Assembly: GCF_025997915.1 (NCBI RefSeq)
Contig: NZ_AP026677.1
Span: forward strand, 806,001-870,000
Direction of reading: 5' to 3'
DNA from: Aquiluna sp. KACHI24
Lineage (GTDB): Bacteria; Actinomycetota; Actinomycetes; Actinomycetales; Microbacteriaceae
DNA: 64,000 nt
Of the stretch, positions 25,798 to 37,956 are shown in pieces. The notes under the pieces were generated by a model that did not search any database, was not told where the DNA came from, and saw nothing but the letters and a program-made list of their open reading frames with translations. Position 1 is the first letter of the stretch. Every line of letters starts with the position of its first letter. The position numbers and the translations under genes were made by a program.

Positions 25798-28700
25798 TTG
25801 TCATTTCTCGCCAAGCTTTCTCTAAAAAACCGCGCAGTGGTTGGTCTAATCACTTTGATTGCGGTTGCCTTTGGCTACCTATCGGTAGGTAGCCTCAAAC
25901 AAGAGCTGATTCCAAGCGTTGAGGTCCCCTCCGCGGCCGTCGTGACCAGCTACCCAGGTGCATCACCTGAGGTGGTAGACGAGCAGGTCTCTCAGCTTCT
26001 GGAAAGCGCAATTACCGGGCTGGATGACCTCGAGACCACCACCGCCACCAGCACCACTGGTCTTTCAGTGATTCGAGTCTCGTTTGCATTTGGCACCACC
26101 GCCGAACAAGCCAATGAACGCCTCACCTCGGCAATCAACTCGGTCAAGGGAACTTTGCCCGCTGAAGTCGAGCCACAGGTTATCTCGGGCAGCTTCGACT
26201 CAGTCCCAATCATCGTGCTGGCAGTTGCAGATCTGGGCGGGGACAACGAGCGAATTGGCGAAGCGCTGGCCAAGAATGCCCCAACCATCTTCAGCCAAGT
26301 TGACGGTGTCCGTGACGTCGCAGTCTCCGGAGCGGTCGAGCAGCGCATTTACCTGGACCTAAATCAGTCAAGACTCGCTCAGTTCGGTCTCACACAACGT
26401 GATATCACGACCGCGCTGAACGCCAATGGTCTGGTGTTACCAGTCGGTTCTCTAAGTGATGACCAGGGTTCAATTGCGATCCAGGTCGGAAGTGCGGTTG
26501 ACACCATCGTCAAGCTCGAAAGCCTGCCGCTAATTAGTCAGAATCTAACCGCAGGTTTAGTAACCATCGGTGATGTTGCAAATGTTCGTCTCGACGACGC
26601 CCCAATCACCTCAATCTCTCGAACCAACGGCAAGGAGTCGTTGGCAGTCGCCATCACCAAGACACAGGATGGCAACACCGTTGCCGTCTCTCAGGGTGTT
26701 GAGAAGCTGATTCCAGAGCTCGAAGACGCGCTCGGCGGCAACGTTCAGATCGTAAGCACCTTCGACCAAGCACCGTTTATTCAAAAGTCGATCAAGGACC
26801 TAACCACTGAGGGTCTGTTGGGCTTGGGCTTTGCAGTTTTGATCATCTTGGTCTTCCTGCTGAGTGTGAAGTCAACCCTCGTGACCGCGATCTCGATTCC
26901 AACCTCGGTGCTATTGACCTTCATTGGTTTGCAGCTTGCAGACTTCTCGCTCAACATCCTCACCCTGGGGGCTCTGACGATTGCAATCGGTCGTGTGGTG
27001 GATGACTCGATTGTTGTCATCGAAAACATCAATCGTCACCTCAGTTACGGCCAGCCGCGCAAAAAGGCAGTGCTTTCCGCTGTTCGCGAGGTTGCTGGAG
27101 CAATCACTGCCTCCACCATCACCTCGGTTGCCGTCTTCCTACCGATTGCACTGGTTGATGGTTTGGTCGGAGAGCTATTCAGGCCATTTGCCTTCACGGT
27201 CGCATTCGCGCTTTTGGCCTCGCTATTGGTCTCATTGACCATCGTCCCGGTGCTTGCATACTGGTTCCTCAGAATGCCTAAGCGTTTGATCGCGGCCCAG
27301 AAGGCCAATCCGAAGAATTTCGAGAAGAAGCAGCGCAAGCTTGAAGAAGAACGCGAGCTGAAGTCTTTGCTCCAGCGCGGCTATGTTCCGCTAATCAAGA
27401 CCACGACTCGTCACCCCTGGATCACGCTAACCGCTGCTCTGCTGGTCTTGGGATACACCTTCTCGCTAGTGCCACTTCTGAAGACCAACTTCATCGATGG
27501 AGCTGGCTCAAATCAGTTCATCGCAAGACTAGAGATGCCAGCCAGTGCAACCTTCGAAGAACAAGAGGATGCCGCTGTCGACATTGAAGCTGAGATCCTG
27601 GCCATCGAGGGCGTTGACGTAGTGCAAACCACGGTCGGTTCAGCCGTTGATGGCCGTGTGGCATTCGGCGCGGCAGCTGATGGCATTCGCTTCACCGTTA
27701 TCGCAAATGAGGAAGCTGACACCGAACTGATCAAGGCAGAGGTGCTGAAGCTTTCAGTCCCTAGCGATTCACAGATCACAGTCTCGACTGGAGGCGGATT
27801 CGGCTCGAGCGAAACCATCGACATCAAGGTCTTGGCTACCGATGCTGAGGATCTTCAAGAGGCCGTTGACTCAATTGCAGACACCATGTCCGAGATTGAC
27901 AACGTGAGTGCCGTGACCACCACCCTGGAGGCCGATGAGCGCGTTCTCGAAGTCATTGTCAACCGCTCTAAGGCGGCTCGCTACCTGCTAACGGAGACCC
28001 AGGTTTCTGGCATCGTCGCCGCTCAGCTGCGCCCAAGCGCACTTGGAACTTTGACCATCGATGGCCAGGAGGCTGATGTTTACATCGAGGGACAAAGTGC
28101 ACCTGAATCCATTGACGAGATCAAGGCGCTCTCAATCCCAACCTTCCAGGGCGTTGTTCGTTTGGACTCGATCGCCTCGGTGACTGAGGTCCTAAAGCCG
28201 ACCTCAATCACCTCAGAGCGCGGTAACCGCACCGCTGTCGTCTCACTCACCCCTGAGGGTGATGATCTAGGTGCAATTTCCCAGGCTATCGATGCCAAGC
28301 TGGCTGAAGTGGATCTTCCAGCCGGTGCTGAGGCAAGCGTTGGTGGAGCCGCTGCAGACCAGGCAGAGTCATTCTCGCAGCTGGGTCTTGCGATGCTGGC
28401 TGCTATCGCGATCGTTTACATCGTGATGGTTGCAACCTTTGGTTCACTCATCCAGCCGCTAATTCTGCTGATTTCGATTCCGTTTGCCGCGACTGGTGCA
28501 CTTGGTCTACTGCTGATTACCGACACCGCACTCGGTGTTCCGGCCCTGATCGGTATGTTGATGCTGATTGGAATCGTGGTTACCAATGCCATTGTTTTGA
28601 TTGACCTGGTGAACCAGTATCGAAAGAGTGGCAAGAGCGTAGAAGATGCTTTGCTTACCGGAGCAAGACAGCGCCTCAGACCAATTTTGATGACCGCCCT

Positions 28701-29457
28701 AGCCACCATCTTCGCTCTATTCCCAATGGCTCTTGGGCTAACCGGTGAATCCGGTTTTATCTCAAAGCCACTTGCCATCGTGGTTATCGGTGGCCTTTTC
28801 TCCTCAACGCTTCTGACCTTGGTGCTAGTGCCAGTCCTCTACTGGTTAGTCGAGGGTCGCAAAGAGCGTAAGGCCTTGAGAGTTGCCCGCAAAGAAGCGA
28901 GAGCTGAAAAGAAGGCAGCGAAGAAGCTTGAGAAGTCTGCACCTAAGACCGAACCTGTAGCGATCGTTCCAACTCCCTCAGCCTCAGCCTCTGCGCCAAA
29001 AGCCGAGACCCCTGTGGTCCAGGCTCCTGAAACTCAGGACGAGAAATCTTCTACCCCTGTTGGTCAGGAGGTTATTGAGACCGTTTCAGAAGCTGAGGAG
29101 CCTGTCAGGCTCGAAGTTGTCGACTGGGAAGCGGAGATTGCCAAGGAATTGGTTGCCGAGGAGTTCACTCCAGTGCCGGAGACCTCTGCACCTACCTTGG
29201 CTTGGTCAATCGATGAGCAAAACATCGAACTAGACACCGAGGCGACTATGCAGTGGAGCGAGCAGAACACCAACACTGCTCCGATCGCTGCCGTTCAAGA
29301 GCCTGAACTTCCGGAATTTGTGCAGCCCTCCCAAAACGAATCCAAGTCCGCTACGGCTCCTTCTAAGAAGGAGCTGCGTGAGGCCAAGAAGCGTGAGAAG
29401 GCGGAGCTCAAGGCTCAGAAAAAGGCTGCCAAACTCTCAAGACACTCGGACGACTAA
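25798..29457 (+). CDS. RND superfamily exporter (HAE1/SwrC-like) with charged C-terminal tail
   Basis: This 1219-residue proton-driven transporter has the twelve-helix RND layout with two large extracytoplasmic loops. The proton-relay aspartates are in GRVVDDSIVVIENINRHL. The sequence IVYIVMVATFGSLIQPLILLI marks the second half. Residues beyond about 1016 form an unusual 200-residue tail, first Lys/Arg/Ala-rich (KALRVARKEARAEKKAAKK), then acidic and Pro/Glu-rich, then basic again. No membrane-fusion or outer-membrane partner is adjacent, as expected for a monoderm. It starts at TTG 25798 and ends 2 nt before orn. Substrates may be lipids or toxic amphiphiles; this is not resolved by sequence. 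Confidence 0.9.
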   Translation: MSFLAKLSLKNRAVVGLITLIAVAFGYLSVGSLKQELIPSVEVPSAAVVTSYPGASPEVVDEQVSQLLESAITGLDDLETTTATSTTGLSVIRVSFAFGTTAEQANERLTSAINSVKGTLPAEVEPQVISGSFDSVPIIVLAVADLGGDNERIGEALAKNAPTIFSQVDGVRDVAVSGAVEQRIYLDLNQSRLAQFGLTQRDITTALNANGLVLPVGSLSDDQGSIAIQVGSAVDTIVKLESLPLISQNLTAGLVTIGDVANVRLDDAPITSISRTNGKESLAVAITKTQDGNTVAVSQGVEKLIPELEDALGGNVQIVSTFDQAPFIQKSIKDLTTEGLLGLGFAVLIILVFLLSVKSTLVTAISIPTSVLLTFIGLQLADFSLNILTLGALTIAIGRVVDDSIVVIENINRHLSYGQPRKKAVLSAVREVAGAITASTITSVAVFLPIALVDGLVGELFRPFAFTVAFALLASLLVSLTIVPVLAYWFLRMPKRLIAAQKANPKNFEKKQRKLEEERELKSLLQRGYVPLIKTTTRHPWITLTAALLVLGYTFSLVPLLKTNFIDGAGSNQFIARLEMPASATFEEQEDAAVDIEAEILAIEGVDVVQTTVGSAVDGRVAFGAAADGIRFTVIANEEADTELIKAEVLKLSVPSDSQITVSTGGGFGSSETIDIKVLATDAEDLQEAVDSIADTMSEIDNVSAVTTTLEADERVLEVIVNRSKAARYLLTETQVSGIVAAQLRPSALGTLTIDGQEADVYIEGQSAPESIDEIKALSIPTFQGVVRLDSIASVTEVLKPTSITSERGNRTAVVSLTPEGDDLGAISQAIDAKLAEVDLPAGAEASVGGAAADQAESFSQLGLAMLAAIAIVYIVMVATFGSLIQPLILLISIPFAATGALGLLLITDTALGVPALIGMLMLIGIVVTNAIVLIDLVNQYRKSGKSVEDALLTGARQRLRPILMTALATIFALFPMALGLTGESGFISKPLAIVVIGGLFSSTLLTLVLVPVLYWLVEGRKERKALRVARKEARAEKKAAKKLEKSAPKTEPVAIVPTPSASASAPKAETPVVQAPETQDEKSSTPVGQEVIETVSEAEEPVRLEVVDWEAEIAKELVAEEFTPVPETSAPTLAWSIDEQNIELDTEATMQWSEQNTNTAPIAAVQEPELPEFVQPSQNESKSATAPSKKELREAKKREKAELKAQKKAAKLSRHSDD

Positions 29458-29459
29458 AG

Positions 29460-30062
29460 ATGGCCGACTACATCGTTTGGGTTGATTGCGAGATGACTGG
29501 GCTTGACCTGGATGTCGATGAGATATGCGAAATCGCGGTGGTAGTTACCGATGGTGAGCTCAACGAACTGGATCTTGGCTTGCAGGTTGTGATCAAGCCA
29601 AGCGATAGCGCGCTTGAGAACATGGGCGAATTTGTCACCAAGATGCACACCGACTCTGGACTCATCACCGAGATTCCGGATGGGGTATCACTGCAGAATG
29701 CTCAAGAACAGGTGCTCCAATACATCAAGCGCTGGGTCACCCAAGAGCGCACCGCTCCCCTGGCGGGAAACAGCATTGGGACCGACCGCATGTTCTTGAA
29801 CAAATACATGCCTGAACTAGATAAATACCTGCACTATCGCAACATCGATGTGAGTTCCATCAAAGAGCTCACCAGGCGTTGGTATCCGAGGGTTTACTTC
29901 CAGCTTCCAAAGAAAACCGGAAACCACCGAGCTTTGGCAGACATCCGAGAGTCAATTCAAGAACTTCGCTACTACCGCAAGACGGTATTGGTCGAGGCAC
30001 CAGGACCAGATTCTGAAGCGGCAAAGGTTGCGGCTGCATCACTAAGCGCTGATAGAATCTAA
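29460..30062 (+). CDS. orn: Oligoribonuclease
   Basis: This 3'-5' exonuclease finishes RNA decay by degrading 2-5 nt oligonucleotides. It is a DEDDh-family enzyme of 200 residues: VWVDCEMTGLD supplies the first Asp-Glu pair, GNSIGTDRMFLN the third acidic residue, and GNHRALADIRESI the His and last Asp. The ATG is 2 nt after the exporter stop. tRNA-His follows 19 nt downstream, so transcription could read into it up to the terminator at 30163. Length and motifs are as expected. Confidence 0.96.
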   Translation: MADYIVWVDCEMTGLDLDVDEICEIAVVVTDGELNELDLGLQVVIKPSDSALENMGEFVTKMHTDSGLITEIPDGVSLQNAQEQVLQYIKRWVTQERTAPLAGNSIGTDRMFLNKYMPELDKYLHYRNIDVSSIKELTRRWYPRVYFQLPKKTGNHRALADIRESIQELRYYRKTVLVEAPGPDSEAAKVAAASLSADRI

Positions 30063-30081
30063 CGGCTTCGCAAGAGGCGAT

Positions 30082-30155
30082 GGTGGGTATAGCTCAGCTG
30101 GTAGAGCACCTGGTTGTGGTCCAGGGGGCCGCGGGTTCAAGTCCCGTTACTCACC
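30082..30155 (+). tRNA. tRNA-His (anticodon GTG)
   Basis: The sequence folds with acceptor GTGGGTA against TACTCAC (one G-T pair), D-arm AGCTCAGCTGGTAGAGC, anticodon loop TTGTGGT with GTG, and T-arm GCGGG-TTCAAGT-CCCGT. The extra G at 30082 (position -1) faces the discriminator C at 30155, the identity pair of histidine tRNAs. CCA is not encoded. A strong terminator begins 8 nt later. Confidence 0.95.
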
Positions 30156-30162
30156 CCAAATG

Positions 30163-30196
30163 AAAAACCCCAAGTCCTAGGACTTGGGGTTTTTTC
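30163..30196. terminator. Strong bidirectional Rho-independent terminator
   Basis: A perfect dyad, with CCCCAAGTC and GACTTGGGG around CTAG, is flanked by AAAAA on the left and TTTTTT on the right. The 9-bp GC-rich stem extends into A/T pairs. It serves the orn/tRNA-His transcript on the plus strand and gatB (stop at 30205) on the minus strand. Confidence 0.95.
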
Positions 30197-30204
30197 TTGT
30201 TTTG

Positions 30205-31707
30205 TTAGGAGTTCGCGCGCTCGAGAATTAGCTCTCTGACTCGGGCTGCATCGGCTTGACCCTTCATGGCTTGCATGACAGCACCAATGACTGCTCCAGC
30301 GGCCTGGATCTTGCCCTCGCGAATCTTCTCGAGAACGTCCGGCTGCTTAGCTAGCGCCTCATCGATCGCGGCAATCAATGCGCCCTCGTCGGTAACAACC
30401 TTGAGCCCACGCTTTTCAATCACCACAGCGGGTTCCCCCTCGCCGGCTAGCACTCCGGCGACGACCTCTCGAGCCATGCGATCGGTGAGCTCTCCGGAGT
30501 CAATTAGCTTCTGAATCTCGGCAACCTGCAGCGGAGTGATGGCAAGCGAGGCGATATCTAGCTCCTGCGAGTTTGCCAGTCGAGCTAGTTCACCGGTCCA
30601 CCATTTGCGGGCAGCCTGAGGGGCTGCTCCAGCGGCAACGGTTGCCTCAACCTGATCGAGCAGATCTGAATTCACAACATCCCTGAATTCCAGGTCGCTG
30701 AAGCCCCACGCGGCCTGCAGACGCTTGCGTCTTAGGGCTGGGTTCTCCGGGAGCGAAGCGCGAATCGATTCAATCCAAGCCTCATCTGGCTGAACTGGAA
30801 CCAGGTCTGGCTCTGGGAAGTAGCGATAGTCGTCAGCGTCGGACTTTGGTCTGCCCGCCGAGGTGTAGCCGCGGTCCTCGTGCCAGTGTCTGGTTTCCTG
30901 AGTGATAGTGCCACCCTGAGACAAGATGTATGCCTGGCGCTGAATCTCGTAGCGCACCGCGTTCTCAATTGAACGCAGCGAGTTCACGTTCTTAGTCTCA
31001 GTTCTGGTGCCGAGCTTCTCCTGGCCCTTTGGGCGAAGTGAAACGTTGGCATCGCAGCGCACGTTTCCGCGCTCCATCTTGGCGTCGGAGACATCCATGG
31101 TTTTTACGATGTCGCGAATAGCGTGTACATAGGCAGCCGCTAGTTCTGGCGCCTTATCGCCCGCGCCAAAGATCGGCTTGGTCACGATCTCAACCAGTGG
31201 CACACCAGCGCGGTTGTAATCAACTAGCGAATATTCCGCTCCCTGAATACGACCGGTTGCGCCACCGACGTGTGTCAGCTTTCCAGCGTCCTCCTCCATG
31301 TGAGCGCGCTCAATCAAAACCTTGAAGCTCTCACCGGTTTCAAGCTCAATTGTGATCTCGCCGTCATAAGCGATTGGCTCGTCATACTGCGAGGTCTGGA
31401 AGTTCTTTGAAAGGTCTGGGTAGAAATAGTTCTTTCTTGCAAAACGTCCCGTAGGGGCAATCTTGCAACCAAGAGCCAAACCGATCGCCATCGATGACTC
31501 AACGGCCTTCTTGTTGACGGCTGGTAGTGAGCCAGGAAGACCTAGGCAGATTGGACAAACATTTGTATTTGGTTCTGATCCGAACACGTTTGCGCAACCG
31601 CAAAACATCTTGGTCTTGGTATTTAGCTCAACGTGAACCTCAAGACCAATGACGACCTCGAACTGCTCCAAGGCAGCCTCGTATGAGAGCAAATTGTCTT
31701 TAGCCAT
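30205..31707 (-). CDS. gatB: Asp-tRNA(Asn)/Glu-tRNA(Gln) amidotransferase subunit B
   Basis: GatB binds misacylated tRNA and, with GatA and GatC, converts Glu-tRNA(Gln) (and Asp-tRNA(Asn)) to the correct aminoacyl form. The 500 residues begin with the conserved [18 protein letters not shown] and the zinc ligand pair in CPICLGLPG; the C-terminal 140 residues are the helical YqeY-like tail. The frame is open to 31755, but ATG at 31705-31707 shares one base with the gatA stop and has GGAGG upstream, so that is the start. It is the last gene of gatC-gatA-gatB and ends at the terminator. Confidence 0.97.
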   Translation of the reverse strand: MAKDNLLSYEAALEQFEVVIGLEVHVELNTKTKMFCGCANVFGSEPNTNVCPICLGLPGSLPAVNKKAVESSMAIGLALGCKIAPTGRFARKNYFYPDLSKNFQTSQYDEPIAYDGEITIELETGESFKVLIERAHMEEDAGKLTHVGGATGRIQGAEYSLVDYNRAGVPLVEIVTKPIFGAGDKAPELAAAYVHAIRDIVKTMDVSDAKMERGNVRCDANVSLRPKGQEKLGTRTETKNVNSLRSIENAVRYEIQRQAYILSQGGTITQETRHWHEDRGYTSAGRPKSDADDYRYFPEPDLVPVQPDEAWIESIRASLPENPALRRKRLQAAWGFSDLEFRDVVNSDLLDQVEATVAAGAAPQAARKWWTGELARLANSQELDIASLAITPLQVAEIQKLIDSGELTDRMAREVVAGVLAGEGEPAVVIEKRGLKVVTDEGALIAAIDEALAKQPDVLEKIREGKIQAAGAVIGAVMQAMKGQADAARVRELILERANS

Positions 31708-33209
31708 TAGTTTGCCTCCAACTTTGGTGCCTTGCTCAAAAGCGGTTCGCCCCACTGAGCGAGGTAGAGCTTCTCGATGATTGCGCCCACCCTGTACATC
31801 AGAGCGTCCTGCATCTGAGGGGCAAGAATCTGGACTCCAGATGGCAGGCCATCCTCACGAGCGAGACCGTTAGGCACGGACATGCCGGGGATTCCAGCGA
31901 GGTTCGCTGGAATTGTTGCAATGTCGTTTAGGTACATCGCAAGCGGGTCATTGACCTTCTCGCCAATCTTGAACGCGGTGGTAGGAGCGGTAGGCGTGAG
32001 TAGAACATCGACCTGCTCAAACGCCTTGTTCAGATCCTGCTGGATCAGGGTTCTTACCTTCTGGGCTGAACCGTAGTAGGCATCGTAGTAGCCCGAGGAC
32101 AGTGCATAGGTGCCAAGGATGATTCGGCGCTTTACCTCAGGGCCGAAGCCAGCTTCGCGGGTAGCGGCCATCACGCGCTCGATGGTTGGGTTTCCATCTG
32201 GAGTGACCCGCAGGCCAAATCTAACTGAGTCAAACTTTGCCAGGTTTGATGATGCCTCTGCAGGCAGAATCAGGTAGTAGGCGGCGACCGCATATTCAAA
32301 GCTTGGGCAATCAACCTCGACGACCTCAACACCTTCGGCAACCAACTTAGCGATGGTGTCATCGAAGAGTTCTTTGACACCAGGCTGGAAGCCATCGGAT
32401 GAAAGCTGCTTCACAACACCAACGCGAAGACCCTTTGGGTCCGCCTGACGCACAGCCTGAGCCATTGAACCAAGGGAGCTAGGAAGTGAGGTGGAGTCCA
32501 TCGGGTCGTGACCTGAGATGACATCTTGCAGCAGTGCGGTGTCCAAAACGTTGTTCGCGACTGGACCAATCTGGTCTAGCGAAGAAGCAAGTGCAATTAG
32601 GCCATAGCGTGAAACTGCACCATAGGTTGGCTTCGCTCCAACCGAGCCGGTCACAGCCGCTGGGAAGCGAATTGAACCACCGGTGTCGGAACCGATTGCA
32701 ACCGGAGCAAGGTGAGCGGAAACCGCGGATGAAGAGCCACCACCGGAACCACCTGGGATTCGATCAAGGTCCCATGGGTTCTTCGATGGACCAAAAGCTG
32801 AGTACTCGGTGGAGGAACCCATCGCAAACTCATCCAAGTTGGTCTTACCCAAAATCGGCATTGCAGCGGAGCGTAACTTGGTTACCACGGTTGCGTCATA
32901 CTGCGGCACCCAGCCTTCAAGGATTTTGGATCCCGATGTGGTTGGCGCATCAGTGGTGGTCAAGTTGTCCTTGACGGCAATTGGAACACCGTGCAGCACC
33001 GAAACTGACTCACCGGCTGCAAGCTGCTCATCAGCTCGCTTCGCAGCTGCAATCGCAAGTTCGCGATTTAGGTGCAGGTAGGAGTTGGTAATCGGGTTTA
33101 GCTTCTCGGAGCGATCAAAGAATGCCGTGGTCACCTCAACCGAAGAAACCTGCTTGCTCGCAATCAGTTCAGCCAGCTCAGAAGCTGAGCGGTAGACAAG
33201 TTCAGACAC
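31707..33209 (-). CDS. gatA: Asp-tRNA(Asn)/Glu-tRNA(Gln) amidotransferase subunit A
   Basis: GatA is the amidase that releases ammonia from glutamine for transfer to misacylated tRNA. The Ser-cisSer-Lys catalytic centre is visible: lysine in IAVKDNLTT, and the serine-rich [14 protein letters not shown] followed by [12 protein letters not shown]. The length of 500 matches the family. It starts with GTG at 33207-33209, preceded by GAGGAG that also covers the gatC end. It lies 2 nt after gatC and shares one base with gatB, so the three subunits are translated from one message. Confidence 0.97.
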   Translation of the reverse strand: MSELVYRSASELAELIASKQVSSVEVTTAFFDRSEKLNPITNSYLHLNRELAIAAAKRADEQLAAGESVSVLHGVPIAVKDNLTTTDAPTTSGSKILEGWVPQYDATVVTKLRSAAMPILGKTNLDEFAMGSSTEYSAFGPSKNPWDLDRIPGGSGGGSSSAVSAHLAPVAIGSDTGGSIRFPAAVTGSVGAKPTYGAVSRYGLIALASSLDQIGPVANNVLDTALLQDVISGHDPMDSTSLPSSLGSMAQAVRQADPKGLRVGVVKQLSSDGFQPGVKELFDDTIAKLVAEGVEVVEVDCPSFEYAVAAYYLILPAEASSNLAKFDSVRFGLRVTPDGNPTIERVMAATREAGFGPEVKRRIILGTYALSSGYYDAYYGSAQKVRTLIQQDLNKAFEQVDVLLTPTAPTTAFKIGEKVNDPLAMYLNDIATIPANLAGIPGMSVPNGLAREDGLPSGVQILAPQMQDALMYRVGAIIEKLYLAQWGEPLLSKAPKLEAN

Positions 33210-33211
33210 GT

Positions 33212-33508
33212 TTACTCCTCATCCAAAATTGCTGCGACTCGGAAGCGACCCTCTGCGCTATCTGGAGCGCTGGAGAGAGCCTGAGCCTGGGTGAGAGAAG
33301 GTCTTAGAACATCCTCACGAAAGACATTTGCCATTGGGATTGGGTGCGAGGTGGCTACCACATCTCCGGATACGGCTTGGTTTACCATCGCGACGGAGTC
33401 GACAATTACTCCGAGCTCGCCGGCGAGTCGCTCCACCTCCTCGTCGGTTACCAGGATTCTGGCCAGTGAGGCAAGGTGCCTAACGGTATCTGGGGTAATT
33501 TCAGACAT
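33212..33508 (-). CDS. gatC: Asp-tRNA(Asn)/Glu-tRNA(Gln) amidotransferase subunit C
   Basis: GatC is the small subunit that wraps around and stabilises GatA. The 98-residue protein starts [18 protein letters not shown], which is the family signature (HLA.LARI), and contains the later segment [15 protein letters not shown] that normally contacts GatA. The ATG is at 33506-33508. It is the first gene of the gatCAB unit and lies 46 bp downstream of ligA on the same strand. Confidence 0.95.
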   Translation of the reverse strand: MSEITPDTVRHLASLARILVTDEEVERLAGELGVIVDSVAMVNQAVSGDVVATSHPIPMANVFREDVLRPSLTQAQALSSAPDSAEGRFRVAAILDEE

Positions 33509-33554
33509 GCATCAGCTCAATTCGAAGTTGGCGAATGTCTAAAGTCTAGTTTCT

Positions 33555-36732
<3,178 letters not shown>

Positions 36733-36741
36733 CCCGAAAGT

Positions 36742-37899
36742 CTAAATTGCCTTTTGGTTTGCGCCATCCCTTAGCGCGATTGGGTAGCAAAGTTTGATGG
36801 CATTCAAAAAGGACTCAATGTCTGAGAGTGTCGTGGTGTGACCAAGTGTGATTCGAATCGCACAGTCAGCGAGCTCCGGGTCATACCCCATGGCAGTTAG
36901 AACATGGGATGGAGCTAGAACCCCTGCGGTGCAGGCGCTGCCAGAAGATGCGCTGATGCCTTGCTGATCGAGCAAAAACAAAAGACTGTCGCTTTGAGCA
37001 CCAGGGAAAATCAAGTTGCTGGTGTGAGCGATTCGGTTGGCTCCAACGCTGGTCTTGATGACTTCTGGAAACGCTGTTTGAACCTCCCGCTCTAGATGGT
37101 CCCTTAGCTCACCGAGTTTTGCCTCACGCTCTTCTCGATCCTGCATGGCCGCCTGCGCCGCAGCTGATAGCGCGGCAGCCAGCGGATAGCTCATGGTGCC
37201 GGAGCGGAGGCTGCGCTCTTGAGAGCCGCCGTGTAGCAAAGGGGTTGGCTTTTGAGAGCGGGAAACAAAGAGTGCCCCGACACCGATTGGCGCTCCAAAT
37301 TTGTGGCCGGAAATTGCCATCGATGCAAGCCCTGATGATTTGAAGTTGATTGGCAAATGTCCAAAAGCTGCGACTGCATCGCAGTGCACCGGGATTCCCT
37401 GGGCGATTCTCACAACCTGGTCAATGTCAGTAATGACCCCGGTTTCATTGTTTACCCACATCAGGCTGATGAAAGCAATCTCGTCTTTTCGCGCAGTTAC
37501 TATCTCTCGAAGCTGATCCAGGTTTATCTCGCCAGATGTAGCAACATCTAGCCAGATGACCTCGGCTCCTTCATGCTCCTGAAGCCAAAGAATCGGGTCC
37601 AACACCGCATGGTGCTCAGTGGGTGAGGAAATAATCAAGCGCTTACCAGAGGCCCAGTAGAGACCCTTGATCGCTTGGTTGTTGGCCTCAGTCCCACCCG
37701 ATAGGAAAACCACCTCGTTGCGATCAGCTCCTGCAAGGTTTGCCAATAGGTCTCGTGCGTCCTCCAGTACGGCCCTGGAGCCCTGACCCGAGGTGTGGAC
37801 AGAGGATGGATTACCAACCAATTGCAGGGCGCTACTAAGTGCCTCGATTGCCGCAGGGCGAACCGGAGTGGTTGAGGCGTGGTCCAGAAAAACTCTCAT
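36742..37899 (-). CDS. Cysteine desulfurase (NifS/IscS family)
   Basis: This PLP enzyme takes sulfur from cysteine and passes it as a persulfide. The 385 residues start MRVFLDHASTTPVRP. The PLP lysine is in SGHKFGAPIGVGALF and the active-site cysteine in SSGSACTAG, with the class I loop of IscS. The frame extends to 37968, but ATG 37899 follows GGGG at 8-nt spacing and gives the family start. Direct linkage to mnmA suggests its main role here is tRNA thiolation, although it may also feed iron-sulfur cluster assembly. It diverges from glgX. Confidence 0.94.
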   Translation of the reverse strand: MRVFLDHASTTPVRPAAIEALSSALQLVGNPSSVHTSGQGSRAVLEDARDLLANLAGADRNEVVFLSGGTEANNQAIKGLYWASGKRLIISSPTEHHAVLDPILWLQEHEGAEVIWLDVATSGEINLDQLREIVTARKDEIAFISLMWVNNETGVITDIDQVVRIAQGIPVHCDAVAAFGHLPINFKSSGLASMAISGHKFGAPIGVGALFVSRSQKPTPLLHGGSQERSLRSGTMSYPLAAALSAAAQAAMQDREEREAKLGELRDHLEREVQTAFPEVIKTSVGANRIAHTSNLIFPGAQSDSLLFLLDQQGISASSGSACTAGVLAPSHVLTAMGYDPELADCAIRITLGHTTTLSDIESFLNAIKLCYPIALRDGANQKAI

Positions 37900-37956
37900 G
37901 ACAGTGCCCCAATTGTCACACGCTAGAAACTTTTTGTAGATAAGTTGGGTTTTCTT

